The translations under genes were made by a program, and so were the position numbers. Shown piece after piece: positions 17,630 to 26,721 of a stretch of 64,000 bases of DNA. The stretch's first letter is position 1. Every line of letters starts with the position of its first letter. Location of the stretch: positions 149,374 through 213,373 of the forward strand of contig NZ_FOQG01000002.1 in the NCBI RefSeq assembly GCF_900113685.1. The letters are read 5' to 3'. Under the pieces are notes generated by a model that was not told the origin of the DNA, searched no databases, and saw only the letters and a program-made list of their open reading frames with translations. This DNA comes from Nocardioides psychrotolerans (GTDB lineage Bacteria > Actinomycetota > Actinomycetes > Propionibacteriales > Nocardioidaceae).

Positions 17630-18948
17630 GTCAGGCCCAGGCCCCCAGCCCGGCCCCCGTGCCGCGCCCGGCCCCGATCCGCGCACCGGCCGGCCTCGCG
17701 ACCCCGGCGACCCCGGCGATCCGGGCCCAGGCGAGCGCCGGTCTTGCCGGCCGCCCGACCGGCACGGTCGAGGACGTGCCGCAGCTCCTGAACCGGTGGC
17801 AGGCGATCGCGGTGACCACGTGCGTGGTCTTCGGGGTGCTCGCCGCGCTGTTCCAGCTGCTCGCCTGGCAGGCCACCGGCCGCGCCGCCGACAACACCGA
17901 GCAGCTGGTCCGGGTCCAACAGATCCAGTCCTCACTCTTCCGCGCCGACGCGCTCGCCACCAATGCCTTCCTGGTCGGGGGGCTCGAGGACGCCGAGCAG
18001 CGCGCCGAGTACGACGCCGCGATCGACCAGGCGCTGCGCCAGATCGCCGATGCGGCCGAGGCCCAGCCGGCCGACCGTGCGGTACTCGCCGACCTCAACA
18101 CCGAGGTGGCGGCCTACGCCACCGGCATCACCCAGGCCCGGGACAACAACCGGCAGGGATTCCCGATCGGCGCGCAATACCTTCGCGAGGCCGGCTCCGG
18201 TCTGCGCGCGGATGCCGTGCCCATCCTGGGTGCGCTCGCGGACGCCAACACCGAGCGGGCCGAGGACGAGATGGACGGCCAGAACACGCTGCCGCTCCTC
18301 GTCGTCGGGATTGCCGCGATCGCCGGGCTGTGGTGGGTCAACCGACAGCTGGCCAAGCGCTTCCGTCGGAGGTTCAACCTCGGCATCGCCGTGGCGGCGG
18401 TGGCCATCGGCCTCGTGACGCTGGTCGGTGCGGGTGTCAGCGCAGCCAAGTCCGGCGACAACGACCGCCTGCGCGAGGGCAGCTTCACTCAGGCGATCGA
18501 CGAGTCCACGGCGCGCACGGCCGCCAACGACGCCAAGGCGCAGGAGAGCGGGCGACTCATCGCCCGCGGCTCGGGCGCCACCACGGAGCCCTTGTGGCAG
18601 GAGCGCGCCACGGTGGTCCAGGGCGCTGCGTCGGGTGAGACGCTGTTCCTGTGGACGGTCTACACCGACCTGCACGCCGCCATCGTCGCGAGCGACGACG
18701 AGGGCGACTGGACGGGGGCGGTCGAGCTGGCCACGACGACCGAGCCGGGCAGCGCCAGCGCCGCACTCACCGAGTTCGACCAGGCCTCGCAGCAGGTCGT
18801 CGACCAGGCGGCCTCCCAGACCTCCGAGAGTCTCCGCTCCGGTGGCGTCGTGGCCTGGGCCCTGATGATCGTGTCCCTGCTGGTGGGTCTCGGGTCGGCG
18901 GGGGCCGTCGCCCGGGGCGTCGGGCAGCGACGGAAGGAGTACGCATGA
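17626..18948 (+). CDS. glnX: GlnX-like membrane sensor protein
   Basis: A 440-residue protein with a Pro/Ala-rich cytoplasmic N-terminus and four membrane helices (about residues 57-80, 222-240, 249-270 and 407-431). Between helices 1-2 and 3-4 lie two extracellular helical domains of about 140 residues each, like chemoreceptor sensor bundles. Size, topology and the position directly before a GlnH lipoprotein and a PknG-like kinase match mycobacterial GlnX, which passes amino-acid availability sensed by GlnH to PknG. It overlaps both neighbours by 4 bp. Sequence identity to GlnX could not be measured here; the assignment rests on topology and gene order. Confidence 0.75.
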   Translation: MSQAQAPSPAPVPRPAPIRAPAGLATPATPAIRAQASAGLAGRPTGTVEDVPQLLNRWQAIAVTTCVVFGVLAALFQLLAWQATGRAADNTEQLVRVQQIQSSLFRADALATNAFLVGGLEDAEQRAEYDAAIDQALRQIADAAEAQPADRAVLADLNTEVAAYATGITQARDNNRQGFPIGAQYLREAGSGLRADAVPILGALADANTERAEDEMDGQNTLPLLVVGIAAIAGLWWVNRQLAKRFRRRFNLGIAVAAVAIGLVTLVGAGVSAAKSGDNDRLREGSFTQAIDESTARTAANDAKAQESGRLIARGSGATTEPLWQERATVVQGAASGETLFLWTVYTDLHAAIVASDDEGDWTGAVELATTTEPGSASAALTEFDQASQQVVDQAASQTSESLRSGGVVAWALMIVSLLVGLGSAGAVARGVGQRRKEYA

Positions 18949-19919
18949 GCAGGCGCGCAGGTCCCGTGGTCGTCGTCGCGGCGCTCGCCGTGCTGCTCGC
19001 CGGTTGCGGCGGCTACGACGAGACCGTCGTAGCCGACCCCGAAGCGGCCCCGGCCTCGTCCGTGCCGCCCGCGACCACGCCTCCGGTGTGCGACAACGCG
19101 ACCCAGTCCTACGCGCCGTCCGGGCCGCTGCCCGCTCCGGACGACCTCCCGCCGGGCTCGACCATGGAGAAGATCCGGGACCGGGGTCGGCTCATCGCCG
19201 GGGTGTCGGCCGACACCTACCTCCTCGCGTCCAACAGCCCGTTCACGGGCCAGATCGAGGGCTTCGACATCGACATGGTCGAGCAGGTGGCCGACGCGAT
19301 CTTCGGTGACCCGAAGGCCTACGAGCTCAAGGTCATCACGGCCGGCGACCGGCTCCCGGCGCTCGTGGAGAGCCGGGTCGACATCGTCGTGCGCAACATG
19401 ACGATCAACTGCGCCCGCTGGGAGGAGATCGCCTTCTCTGCGGAGTACTACCGCTCCGGCCAGAAGATCCTGGTCCGCGAGGACCTTGCCGACGACGGGG
19501 TCGACTCGGTGACCGAGCTCGGCGGCGTCCGCGTCTGTGCTCCCACGGGGACCTCTAGCCTGGACAACGTCCGGCGCGAGGCGCCCGACGCGGTGGTCGT
19601 CGAGGCACCCACCCACACCGGTTGCCTCGCCCTCTTCCAGGAGGGTGAGGTCGACGCGATCACCGGCGACGACACCGTGCTCGCCGGGCTCGCGGCCCAG
19701 GACCCCTACGCCGTCGTGCCCGAGCAGGAGACCTTCACCGACGAGCCCTACGGCATCGGCGTCAACGCCGCCGACGTCGACCTGGTCCGCTTCGTCAACA
19801 GCATCCTGGAGCGCATGCGCAGCGACGGCAGCTGGCGCGCCAGCTATCTGCAGTGGCTCCAGCCGACGCTGGGCCAGGGCGCCGGGCAGCCGCAGCCGAT
19901 CTACGGGCGCACGCCGTGA
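18945..19919 (+). CDS. glnH: GlnH-like amino-acid-binding lipoprotein
   Basis: A 324-residue solute-binding protein of ABC family 3. The signal peptide ends in lipobox LLAGC with the lipidated Cys21. The binding domain follows: IRDRGRLIAGVSADTYLL, GFDIDMVEQVADAIFG, RVDIVVRNMTINCARWEEI and YGIGVNAADVDLVRFVN. No permease or ATPase gene is nearby, so it is a sensor and not a transporter part. In mycobacteria GlnH binds aspartate/glutamate-type ligands and signals via GlnX to PknG. It overlaps the GlnX-like gene and the next gene by 4 bp each. Confidence 0.88.
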   Translation: MSRRAGPVVVVAALAVLLAGCGGYDETVVADPEAAPASSVPPATTPPVCDNATQSYAPSGPLPAPDDLPPGSTMEKIRDRGRLIAGVSADTYLLASNSPFTGQIEGFDIDMVEQVADAIFGDPKAYELKVITAGDRLPALVESRVDIVVRNMTINCARWEEIAFSAEYYRSGQKILVREDLADDGVDSVTELGGVRVCAPTGTSSLDNVRREAPDAVVVEAPTHTGCLALFQEGEVDAITGDDTVLAGLAAQDPYAVVPEQETFTDEPYGIGVNAADVDLVRFVNSILERMRSDGSWRASYLQWLQPTLGQGAGQPQPIYGRTP

Positions 19920-21064
19920 GCCTGCCCACGAGCCTCACCGCGCCCGCCGCCCCCGGTCGGATGGGACAGGCCGTCGAGCCGGCGCTGCTCCAGGACTACC
20001 TGGGCGACCTGGAGGCCTGGGTGCGCGGCCGGCGTACGGAGCTCGACGACCTCGACAGCGCTGCGCTCGCCGCCAAGCGTGGTGCAGACGTCGCGGCCGA
20101 CATGGCCCTGTCGCTCGCGCTGTGGAAGGCCGTGTCGGACCGCTACCAGCTGGTCTTCGCCACCTGGGACGGCGGCCGCGTGCTCGAGGCCGAGCGGGCC
20201 AAGATCGCCACCCTCGTCTGGGGGCGTCTCGATGGCGCGACGACGCTGCCCGGTGACCTCGTGGTCTCGCTGCCGGAGGCCTGCCGGCTCTCCGACGCGC
20301 TCGCCGGCCAGCTCCGCACCCGCCTCGCGCTGGTGCCCGGAGCGGACGCCTCGGCGGCCCGTGTCAAGCAGCTGCGCGCGCAGGTCGAGCGGCTGCGCGA
20401 CCAGGTCGGCCTCGAGCCGGCCGCGCAGCGCGACGTGGCGGTCGACGAGCTCGCCGGCCTGATGGCCCGCCTCGAGGAGATCGCAGACAAGGCGTCGCGC
20501 GGCGCCGACGTCGGAGGGCTCCTCGGCCCGATCGAGATCGACGCGACCCGCTTCGAGCGCGACCTGATCGTCGGCAATGCCCGGCGCCGCGACGCGCGAG
20601 ACCAGGTGCAGAAGGCCCGTGAGCTGCGCGCCGACCTCGAGGCGCGCGAGGCCGCGCTCACCCACCTCGCCGACACCTGCGTGCGCACCGTCGACCCGGC
20701 GCCGCACTATGCCGTGCCCGACGTCGACATGCTCGGAGCGATCCCCAACACCCCCGAGGCGATCGGGCCCTACCTCGATCGCCTCGACCGCGTCGGGCAG
20801 GCGATGTCGATGGCGCAGGAGAAGTACGCCGCCGCGGTGGCCGAGCGCACCGACCTGCTCGAGCTCCTCGACGCCTACGTCGCCAAGGCCACCGCGCTGG
20901 GCCTGGCCGACCGGCCCGACCTGCGCGACAGCGAGCAGCGGGCGCGCGACGTGCTCGCGCGTGAGCCCGCCCCGATGGCGGTGTGCCGTCAGCTCGTCGT
21001 GACCTACCAGACCTGGCTCACCCAGCTCGGCGACGCCGCCGCGAGATCGAGGGAGACCGCGTGA
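19916..21064 (+). CDS. Helical (coiled-coil) protein of the PknG-type operon
   Basis: A 382-residue soluble protein beginning with GTG at 19916, overlapping the GlnH-like stop. Nearly the whole length is predicted alpha-helical with heptad-like stretches, for example SAARVKQLRAQVERLRDQVG and VQKARELRADLEAREAAL. No enzyme motif, signal peptide or membrane segment is seen. It sits between the lipoprotein and the kinase genes with 4-bp overlaps on both sides, so a scaffold or adaptor for the kinase is plausible. I do not recognise a named family. Confidence 0.75.
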   Translation: MSLPTSLTAPAAPGRMGQAVEPALLQDYLGDLEAWVRGRRTELDDLDSAALAAKRGADVAADMALSLALWKAVSDRYQLVFATWDGGRVLEAERAKIATLVWGRLDGATTLPGDLVVSLPEACRLSDALAGQLRTRLALVPGADASAARVKQLRAQVERLRDQVGLEPAAQRDVAVDELAGLMARLEEIADKASRGADVGGLLGPIEIDATRFERDLIVGNARRRDARDQVQKARELRADLEAREAALTHLADTCVRTVDPAPHYAVPDVDMLGAIPNTPEAIGPYLDRLDRVGQAMSMAQEKYAAAVAERTDLLELLDAYVAKATALGLADRPDLRDSEQRARDVLAREPAPMAVCRQLVVTYQTWLTQLGDAAARSRETA

Positions 21065-23463
21065 GCGCCCAGCCCGACGCCCAGTCCTGCACCCAGCCCG
21101 GCTGCACGGGCACCGTCGCCGACGGCTACTGCGACGTCTGTGGCATGGCGGCCGCCCCCGGAGCGGCTGCCGCTGCCGCCTCGGCCACCTCCTCGCCGAC
21201 GTCCCCCGGGGTCGTGCCCGTCGCGGTCGCGGCGAGCGACGGCGCCACGTGCACGCAGCCCGGCTGCTCCGGCACGATCGCCGACGGCTACTGCGACACC
21301 TGCGGCATGGCCGCGGCGCCCGGTGCCTCGGCCTCCGTCGCGGCCGCGGTGGGGGAGAGCCAGCCGCTGTCGGGTGGCGAGGTGTCGGTCGCGACGTCGG
21401 CCAGCAAGGTGCAGTCGGCCGCGATCGGGTCGGCCCGTGCCCGCGGCACGTCGTCGACGCGGCGCACCCGCGCCGGCTCGCAGCGCATGCGTGCTGCCCG
21501 CCTCGGGGCCGGCCTGACCGTCGTACCCCCGGCGCCGCCGGTCGACGCGAGCCTGGCGATCAACCCGGACCCGCAGGTGCCGGAGGACAAGCGCAGCTGC
21601 TCCAAGTGCGGCACCAAGATCGGTCGCTCGCGCGACGGCCAGCCGGGGCGCACCGAGGGCTTCTGTCCCCAGTGCGGCCAGGAGTTCTCCTTCTCGCCCA
21701 AGCTCCGGCCCGGCGACGTCGTCGGTGGTCAGTACGAGATGGTCGGCGCCATCGCCCACGGTGGCCTCGGCTGGATCTATCTCGCCAAGGACCGCAACGT
21801 CTCCAACCGCTGGGTCGTGCTCAAGGGCCTGCTCAACTCCGGCGACCCCGACGCCCTCGCCGCGGCGATCGCCGAGCAGCAGTTCCTCGCCCAGGTCGAG
21901 CACCCGCTGATCGTCGAGATCTACAACTTCGTCACCCACGAGGGCGCCGGCTACATCGTCATGGAGTACGTCGGCGGCAAGTCGCTCAAGCAGATCCTCA
22001 AGGCCCGCATGAGCGCCAACAAGGGGGTCTACGACGCGCTGCCGGTGGACCAGGCGCTGGCCTACCTGCTCGAGGTGCTGCCGGCCTTCCAGTACCTCCA
22101 CGACCTCGGGCTGGTCTACTGCGACTTCAAGCCCGACAACCTGATCCAGGTCGGCGACGCGGTCAAGCTGATCGACCTCGGCGGGGTGCGGCGCATCGAC
22201 GACGAGGAGTCCGCGATCTACGGCACCGTCGGCTACCAGGCACCCGAGGTGGCCGAGGTCGGGCCGAGCGTGGCCTCCGACATCTACACGATCGGCCGCA
22301 CGCTGGTCGTGCTGTGCATGGAGTTCCGCGGCTACCAGGGCACCTACCTCCACACCCTGCCGCCGCCGGTGACCACGCCGCTGTTCGCCCGCTACGACTC
22401 GCTCTACTGGCTCATCGCCAAGTGTTGTGCGGCCGACCCGGGCGACCGGTTCGCCTCGGCCGACGAGCTGCGCACGCAGCTGCTCGGCGTGCTCCGCGAG
22501 GTCGTCGCGTCCCGCACCCAGGGGACCGCGCTCACCTCGGCCGCCTCGCTGCTCTTCGAGCCGCCGGTGACGTCGACCTCTGCCCTCGAGTGGTCGCAGC
22601 TGCCGGCCCTGCGCGAGGACACGACCGACGACCAGCACGCGTGGCTGGCCACCATCGGGTCCGACGATCCGGCGCAGCGGTTGGAGGACCTCGAGGACGC
22701 CCCGGAGAGCAGCGCCGAGGTGTGGCTCGCCCGCGCCCACGCGGCCCTGGAGCTCCGGGAGCCGGCCCGGGCCCGCGGTTACGCCGCCGACCTGCTCGCC
22801 GAGGACCCCTGGGAGTGGCGTGCCCTGTGGGTCGACGGTCTCGCCGCCTTGCAGCTGGAGGACTGGGACACCGCGAAGGCATCGTTCAACGCGGTCTACC
22901 AGCAGGTGCCCGGCGAGCTCGCGCCCAAGCTCGCGCTGGCCGTCGCCTGCGAGCGTGGTCAGCAGGGCGACGTCGCCGAGGGGCTCTACGCCACGTGCGC
23001 CGCGACCGACGCCAACTATGTCGCACCGGCTGCCTTCGGCATGGCCCGGGTGCGCGCGCGCCGCCACGACATGACCGGCGCGATCGCGGCCCTCGACCAG
23101 GTGCCCTCGACCAGCCGTGGCTTCCCGGAGAGCCGTCAGCTCCGTGCCGACGTGCTGCTCAGCGGTGGCTCGGGCGACCTGGCGCTGCTCGACCAGGCGA
23201 TGGGCAGCATCGGCTCGGTGCCGCTGGACCCGCGCACGCGCGAGACCTACACCGTCAAGATCCTGGCCCAGGCGCTCGACGTGGTGCTGGCCGGAAACGG
23301 CCGTCCGGATGCGAGGGTGGGCGAGCACCCGGCCACCGAGGCCGGGCTGCGCGAGGGGCTCGAGCGGTCCTACCGGGCGCTGGCGCGTGATGCGGCCGAC
23401 GTCAAGGCACGCATCGAGCTCGTCAACCAGGCCAACGCCGTACGGATGTGGACGCTGACATGA
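21061..23463 (+). CDS. pknG: PknG-like soluble Ser/Thr protein kinase with zinc ribbons and TPR domain
   Basis: An 800-residue kinase with the PknG domain order. Two near-identical zinc ribbons (C10, C15, C24, C27 and C64, C69, C78, C81) precede a Ser/Arg-rich linker and a rubredoxin-like module (C180, C183, C202, C205). The kinase domain runs about 220-475: AHGGLGWIYLAKD loop, Lys255, catalytic segment YCDFKPDN with Asp355, and DLG at 372-374 replacing DFG, as in mycobacterial PknG. TPR-like helices fill 540-800. There is no membrane helix. Mycobacterial PknG phosphorylates the FHA protein GarA to set 2-oxoglutarate use; here an FHA gene lies in the same operon. It overlaps both neighbouring genes by 4 bp. 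Confidence 0.93.
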   Translation: MSAQPDAQSCTQPGCTGTVADGYCDVCGMAAAPGAAAAAASATSSPTSPGVVPVAVAASDGATCTQPGCSGTIADGYCDTCGMAAAPGASASVAAAVGESQPLSGGEVSVATSASKVQSAAIGSARARGTSSTRRTRAGSQRMRAARLGAGLTVVPPAPPVDASLAINPDPQVPEDKRSCSKCGTKIGRSRDGQPGRTEGFCPQCGQEFSFSPKLRPGDVVGGQYEMVGAIAHGGLGWIYLAKDRNVSNRWVVLKGLLNSGDPDALAAAIAEQQFLAQVEHPLIVEIYNFVTHEGAGYIVMEYVGGKSLKQILKARMSANKGVYDALPVDQALAYLLEVLPAFQYLHDLGLVYCDFKPDNLIQVGDAVKLIDLGGVRRIDDEESAIYGTVGYQAPEVAEVGPSVASDIYTIGRTLVVLCMEFRGYQGTYLHTLPPPVTTPLFARYDSLYWLIAKCCAADPGDRFASADELRTQLLGVLREVVASRTQGTALTSAASLLFEPPVTSTSALEWSQLPALREDTTDDQHAWLATIGSDDPAQRLEDLEDAPESSAEVWLARAHAALELREPARARGYAADLLAEDPWEWRALWVDGLAALQLEDWDTAKASFNAVYQQVPGELAPKLALAVACERGQQGDVAEGLYATCAATDANYVAPAAFGMARVRARRHDMTGAIAALDQVPSTSRGFPESRQLRADVLLSGGSGDLALLDQAMGSIGSVPLDPRTRETYTVKILAQALDVVLAGNGRPDARVGEHPATEAGLREGLERSYRALARDAADVKARIELVNQANAVRMWTLT

Positions 23464-24641
23464 CCCAGACCCCCGCCCCGACCCCTGGCCCAACCCCGGG
23501 CCCAGGCGCTCAGACCTGCCCGGCCTGCGCCTCCGCGATGCCGGCCGGCACGTTGTTCTGCGAGAACTGCGGTGCGTCCCTGGGCACGCCCGCTCCGGTC
23601 GACCCGAGCGCGCGGCCGGTCTCGTTGCAGGGTGCCATGCCGGCGGACGGGCCCAGCCCGATCGACGAGGCCGCGCCGATCAGCGCCGCGACCCGGCCGG
23701 TCCCGGCGTCGGTCCCGGGGTCGGTCGCCGCGACCGTGCCCGGGCCGGTGCCGTGCCGCAGCTGCGGCGCCTCGGTCGGTCCTGACGGCTACTGCGAGCA
23801 GTGCGGCACGAAGGCGCCCAGCGAGCGGGACCACTTCCGCGAGGCTCCCGCGGACTGGGTGGCCGGGGTCTGCGACCGCGGCATCCGCCACACCCGCAAC
23901 GAGGACGCGATGGCGCTGCTCGCCTCGCCGGTCGCGGGGGAGCGGGCCCTCCTGCTGGTCCTGGACGGCGTCTCCAACACCGATGACTCCCACATCGCCT
24001 CGCTCGCCGGGGCCCGCGCGGCGCGCGACGTGCTGCGGACCCCGATGCCTCGCGGTCTGGGCACCCCGGTGGCTCGCCTCGCCGCGGTGACCAAGGTCTT
24101 CAGCGACGCCGTCGTGGCGGCCAACCAGGCCGTCGTCGCCTCCACCCCCGAGGGGTCGGTCAACCCGCCGTCGGCCACGTTCGTGTGCGTGGTGGTCGAG
24201 GGCGGCACCCTGTCCTTCGCCAACGTCGGTGACTCGCGCGCCTATTGGCTGCCCGACGGCGCACCCGGTGTCCAGCTCTCGGTCGACGACTCGGTCGCGC
24301 AGCAGATGATCGCCTCGGGGATCCCCCGCGCCCAGGCGGAGACGTCACCCCAGGCGCACGCGATCACCAAGTGGCTCGGCCGCGACGCCGGCGACATCAC
24401 CCCGCGGGTGGGCGAGCTCGAGGTGGTCGGACCCGGCTGGGTCCTGGTCTGCTCCGACGGGCTGTGGAACTACGCCTCGGAGCCGGAGGCGCTGCAGGAG
24501 CAGATCCGGCTCAGCGGCGCGAGAGACCCCGCGACCCTGGCGCTCGCGCTCACCGACTTCGCCAACGCCCAGGGCGGGATCGACAACATCACCACCACGC
24601 TCGCACGCGTGGTCGCACCCCAGGAGGAGACCCATGGCTGA
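23460..24641 (+). CDS. PP2C-type Ser/Thr phosphatase with N-terminal zinc ribbons
   Basis: A 393-residue protein. Two CxxC-CxxC zinc ribbons (CPACASAMPAGTLFCENCG and CRSCGASVGPDGYCEQCG) flank a Pro/Ala linker in the first 125 residues. The PPM/PP2C domain follows: RNEDAMAL, LLVLDGVSN (metal-binding Asp), FANVGDSRAYWLPDG, and VLVCSDGLWNY with the second metal Asp. It is probably the antagonist of the kinase encoded just upstream and acts on the same phosphoproteins. Its ATG overlaps the kinase stop, and its last 8 bp overlap the VWA gene. Confidence 0.9.
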   Translation: MTQTPAPTPGPTPGPGAQTCPACASAMPAGTLFCENCGASLGTPAPVDPSARPVSLQGAMPADGPSPIDEAAPISAATRPVPASVPGSVAATVPGPVPCRSCGASVGPDGYCEQCGTKAPSERDHFREAPADWVAGVCDRGIRHTRNEDAMALLASPVAGERALLLVLDGVSNTDDSHIASLAGARAARDVLRTPMPRGLGTPVARLAAVTKVFSDAVVAANQAVVASTPEGSVNPPSATFVCVVVEGGTLSFANVGDSRAYWLPDGAPGVQLSVDDSVAQQMIASGIPRAQAETSPQAHAITKWLGRDAGDITPRVGELEVVGPGWVLVCSDGLWNYASEPEALQEQIRLSGARDPATLALALTDFANAQGGIDNITTTLARVVAPQEETHG

Positions 24642-25911
24642 GTTCACCGCCGCCGTCTACCAGAACGAGTTCCTGCCCGACGGGGGCACCGACGTCAACG
24701 CGATCGTCACCGTGACCTGTGCCGGCGCTGGGACGGCCGGCCAGTCCGGCGGGGGAGCGGCCGGCGAGATCATCATCGTCGACACCTCAGGCTCCATGGG
24801 GCCGCAGACGATGGCCGCCGCCAAGCAGGCCGCGCAGGCCGCGCTCGCGGAGATCCTCGACGGCACGTGGTTCGCCGTGATCGCCGGCTCCGACCGGGCG
24901 ATGCTCGCCTACCCCCAGGTCTCCTCGGGACCCGGCCTCGTGGCCATGGACGCGCGCACCCGTGAGGAGGCGCGGGCCGCCATCGGGCGCTTCGTCGGCA
25001 GTGGTGGCACCGCGATCGGCACCTGGCTCGACCTCGCCGGCACGCTCTTCGCCTCCGTCCCCGGGGTCACCCAGAAGCACGCGATCCTGCTCACCGACGG
25101 CGAGAACCGCGAGCAGCCCGGGGCGCTCGACGCCGCCATCCGGCGCGCCACCGGCATGTTCCAGTGCGACTGCCGGGGTGCCGGCACCGACTGGCAGGTC
25201 GAGGAGGTGCGCCGGATCTCCCAGGCGCTCCTCGGCACCGTCGACATCATCCCGGAGCCCTCGCAGATGCAGGCGCAGTTCGAGGAGATGATGCGCAGCT
25301 CGATGGCACGCGGTGTCTCCGACGCCCAGCTGCGTGTGTGGACGCCCCAGGGTGCGCAGGTGCTGTTCGTGCGTCAGGTCGCACCGACCGTCGAGGACCT
25401 CACCGACCGCCGGGTCGTGGTCAACCCGCTCACCGGCGCCTATCCCACCGGCGCGTGGGCTGACGAGTCCCGCGACTACCACGTGGCGGTCCGGGTCGCA
25501 GCCAAGGCGATCGGGCAGGAGCAGCTCGCCGCGCGCGTCCAGGTCGCCCTGGGCGACAACGTCGCCGCGCAGGCGCTGGTCAAGGCGACCTGGTCCAACA
25601 ACTCCGAGCTCACCACGCGCATCGACCAGCAGGTCGCCCACTACACCGGGCAGACCGAGCTGGCCTCGATGATCCAGGAGGGGTTGGCCGCCAAGGCCGC
25701 CGGTGATGCGGCGACCGCGACGACCAAGCTGGGGCGCGCCGTACAGCTCGCGGCCGAGACGGGCAACGACGAGGCGACCTCCAAGCTGCGCAAGGTCGTC
25801 GACATCGACGACGAGAAGGAAGGCACCGTCCGGCTCAAGGCGGCGGTCCAGAAGGCTGACGAGATGGCCCTCGACACCGCCTCCACCAAGACCACCCGGA
25901 TCAAGAAGTGA
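24634..25911 (+). CDS. VWA domain protein
   Basis: A 425-residue cytosolic protein. The von Willebrand A domain is near the N-terminus, with an intact MIDAS (DTSGSMG near residues 50-56, then the Thr loop SGGTAIG and Asp in LLTDGENR). After it comes a beta-rich segment (about 225-320) and a helical tail ending KADEMALDTASTKTTRIKK, with several threonines before basic residues. It likely assembles with the other operon products through metal-dependent binding. The TxTTRIK-type tail could be a kinase or FHA target, which is inference. It overlaps the phosphatase gene by 8 bp and the FHA gene by 4 bp. Confidence 0.85.
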   Translation: MAEFTAAVYQNEFLPDGGTDVNAIVTVTCAGAGTAGQSGGGAAGEIIIVDTSGSMGPQTMAAAKQAAQAALAEILDGTWFAVIAGSDRAMLAYPQVSSGPGLVAMDARTREEARAAIGRFVGSGGTAIGTWLDLAGTLFASVPGVTQKHAILLTDGENREQPGALDAAIRRATGMFQCDCRGAGTDWQVEEVRRISQALLGTVDIIPEPSQMQAQFEEMMRSSMARGVSDAQLRVWTPQGAQVLFVRQVAPTVEDLTDRRVVVNPLTGAYPTGAWADESRDYHVAVRVAAKAIGQEQLAARVQVALGDNVAAQALVKATWSNNSELTTRIDQQVAHYTGQTELASMIQEGLAAKAAGDAATATTKLGRAVQLAAETGNDEATSKLRKVVDIDDEKEGTVRLKAAVQKADEMALDTASTKTTRIKK

Positions 25912-26663
25912 ACGTCTGCCCCGCGGGCCACGACACCGCCGCGACCGATTACTGCGACGTCTGCGGGATCGCGATGGGGGCGGCGCCGGCTGCCTCGTCC
26001 GCTGCTCCCGGGTCTGCGCCCGTTCCGGCCGAGGCGACGGCGACCATGCCCACGTCGTCGGCGACCTGCCCGCACTGCTCCACGGTCAACCCGGCCAACG
26101 CGCTGTTCTGCGAGGCGTGCGGCTACGACTTCACGACCGGCACGATGCCGCGCCCGCTCACCCCACCGCTCACCCCGCCTACGGCGTCTGCCGCTGCCGC
26201 TGCCGCTCCCGCCGCTCCGGTAGCGCCGGCCGACCCCAACCCCGCGCCGGCGCTGGCCGACTCCTGGGTGGCGGAGGTCTGGATCGACCCTGACTGGTAC
26301 ACCGACCAGAAGTCGACCGACCCCCTGCCCTCACCCGGCCTCCCGGTCGTGGTGTCCCTCAAGCACACCTCGATCCTGATCGGTCGCGCCTCCCGCAGCC
26401 GCAACATCACCCCCGACATCGACCTCTCCTCCGACAACGGCATCAGCCGGCGTCACGCGCAGCTGACGACGGATGGCACCCGCTGGTGGGTCGAGGACCT
26501 CGGCTCCTCCAACGGCACCTACGTCGGCAGCTCCGTCGGCCCGCTCCCCGGGACGCCGGTCCCGCCGGGGCAGAAGAAGGAGATCGCCGGCGGCGACCGG
26601 GTCTACGTCGGCGCCTGGACCCGGATCGTCGTACGACGTGCGACGGACGGCGAAGTGCCATGA
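25908..26663 (+). CDS. FHA domain protein with double zinc ribbon
   Basis: A 251-residue protein starting with GTG at 25908. Two zinc-ribbon motifs (CPAGHDTAATDYCDVCG and CPHCSTVNPANALFCEACG) occupy the first 75 residues, followed by an Ala/Pro linker and a C-terminal FHA domain with the phosphothreonine-binding residues in LIGRASRSR, ISRRHAQL and GSSNGTYVG. It reads phosphothreonine and may be the substrate or reader for the kinase, by analogy with GarA/OdhI, although it is longer and carries zinc ribbons that GarA lacks. It is the last gene of the operon, and its stop lies inside a hairpin. Confidence 0.88.
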   Translation: MNVCPAGHDTAATDYCDVCGIAMGAAPAASSAAPGSAPVPAEATATMPTSSATCPHCSTVNPANALFCEACGYDFTTGTMPRPLTPPLTPPTASAAAAAAPAAPVAPADPNPAPALADSWVAEVWIDPDWYTDQKSTDPLPSPGLPVVVSLKHTSILIGRASRSRNITPDIDLSSDNGISRRHAQLTTDGTRWWVEDLGSSNGTYVGSSVGPLPGTPVPPGQKKEIAGGDRVYVGAWTRIVVRRATDGEVP

Positions 26664-26676
26664 CTTCGTCATGGCA
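26656..26676. terminator. Hairpin at the end of the PknG-type operon
   Basis: TGCCATGAC (26656-26664), loop TTC, and GTCATGGCA (26668-26676) form a perfect 9-bp stem that includes the TGA stop of the FHA gene. No T-tract follows. It lies between the FHA gene and a convergent methyltransferase gene, so it may stop transcription from both sides. Confidence 0.55.
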
Positions 26677-26721
26677 TTGGGAGGACTCGCTTCGCTCGTA
26701 CTCCCGGGACGCTGGTCGGTC

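Noticed and set aside
21004..23493. 829-codon antisense frame over the PknG-like kinase
   Set aside because: Composition typical of antisense frames at 70% GC; the plus-strand kinase has clear motifs.
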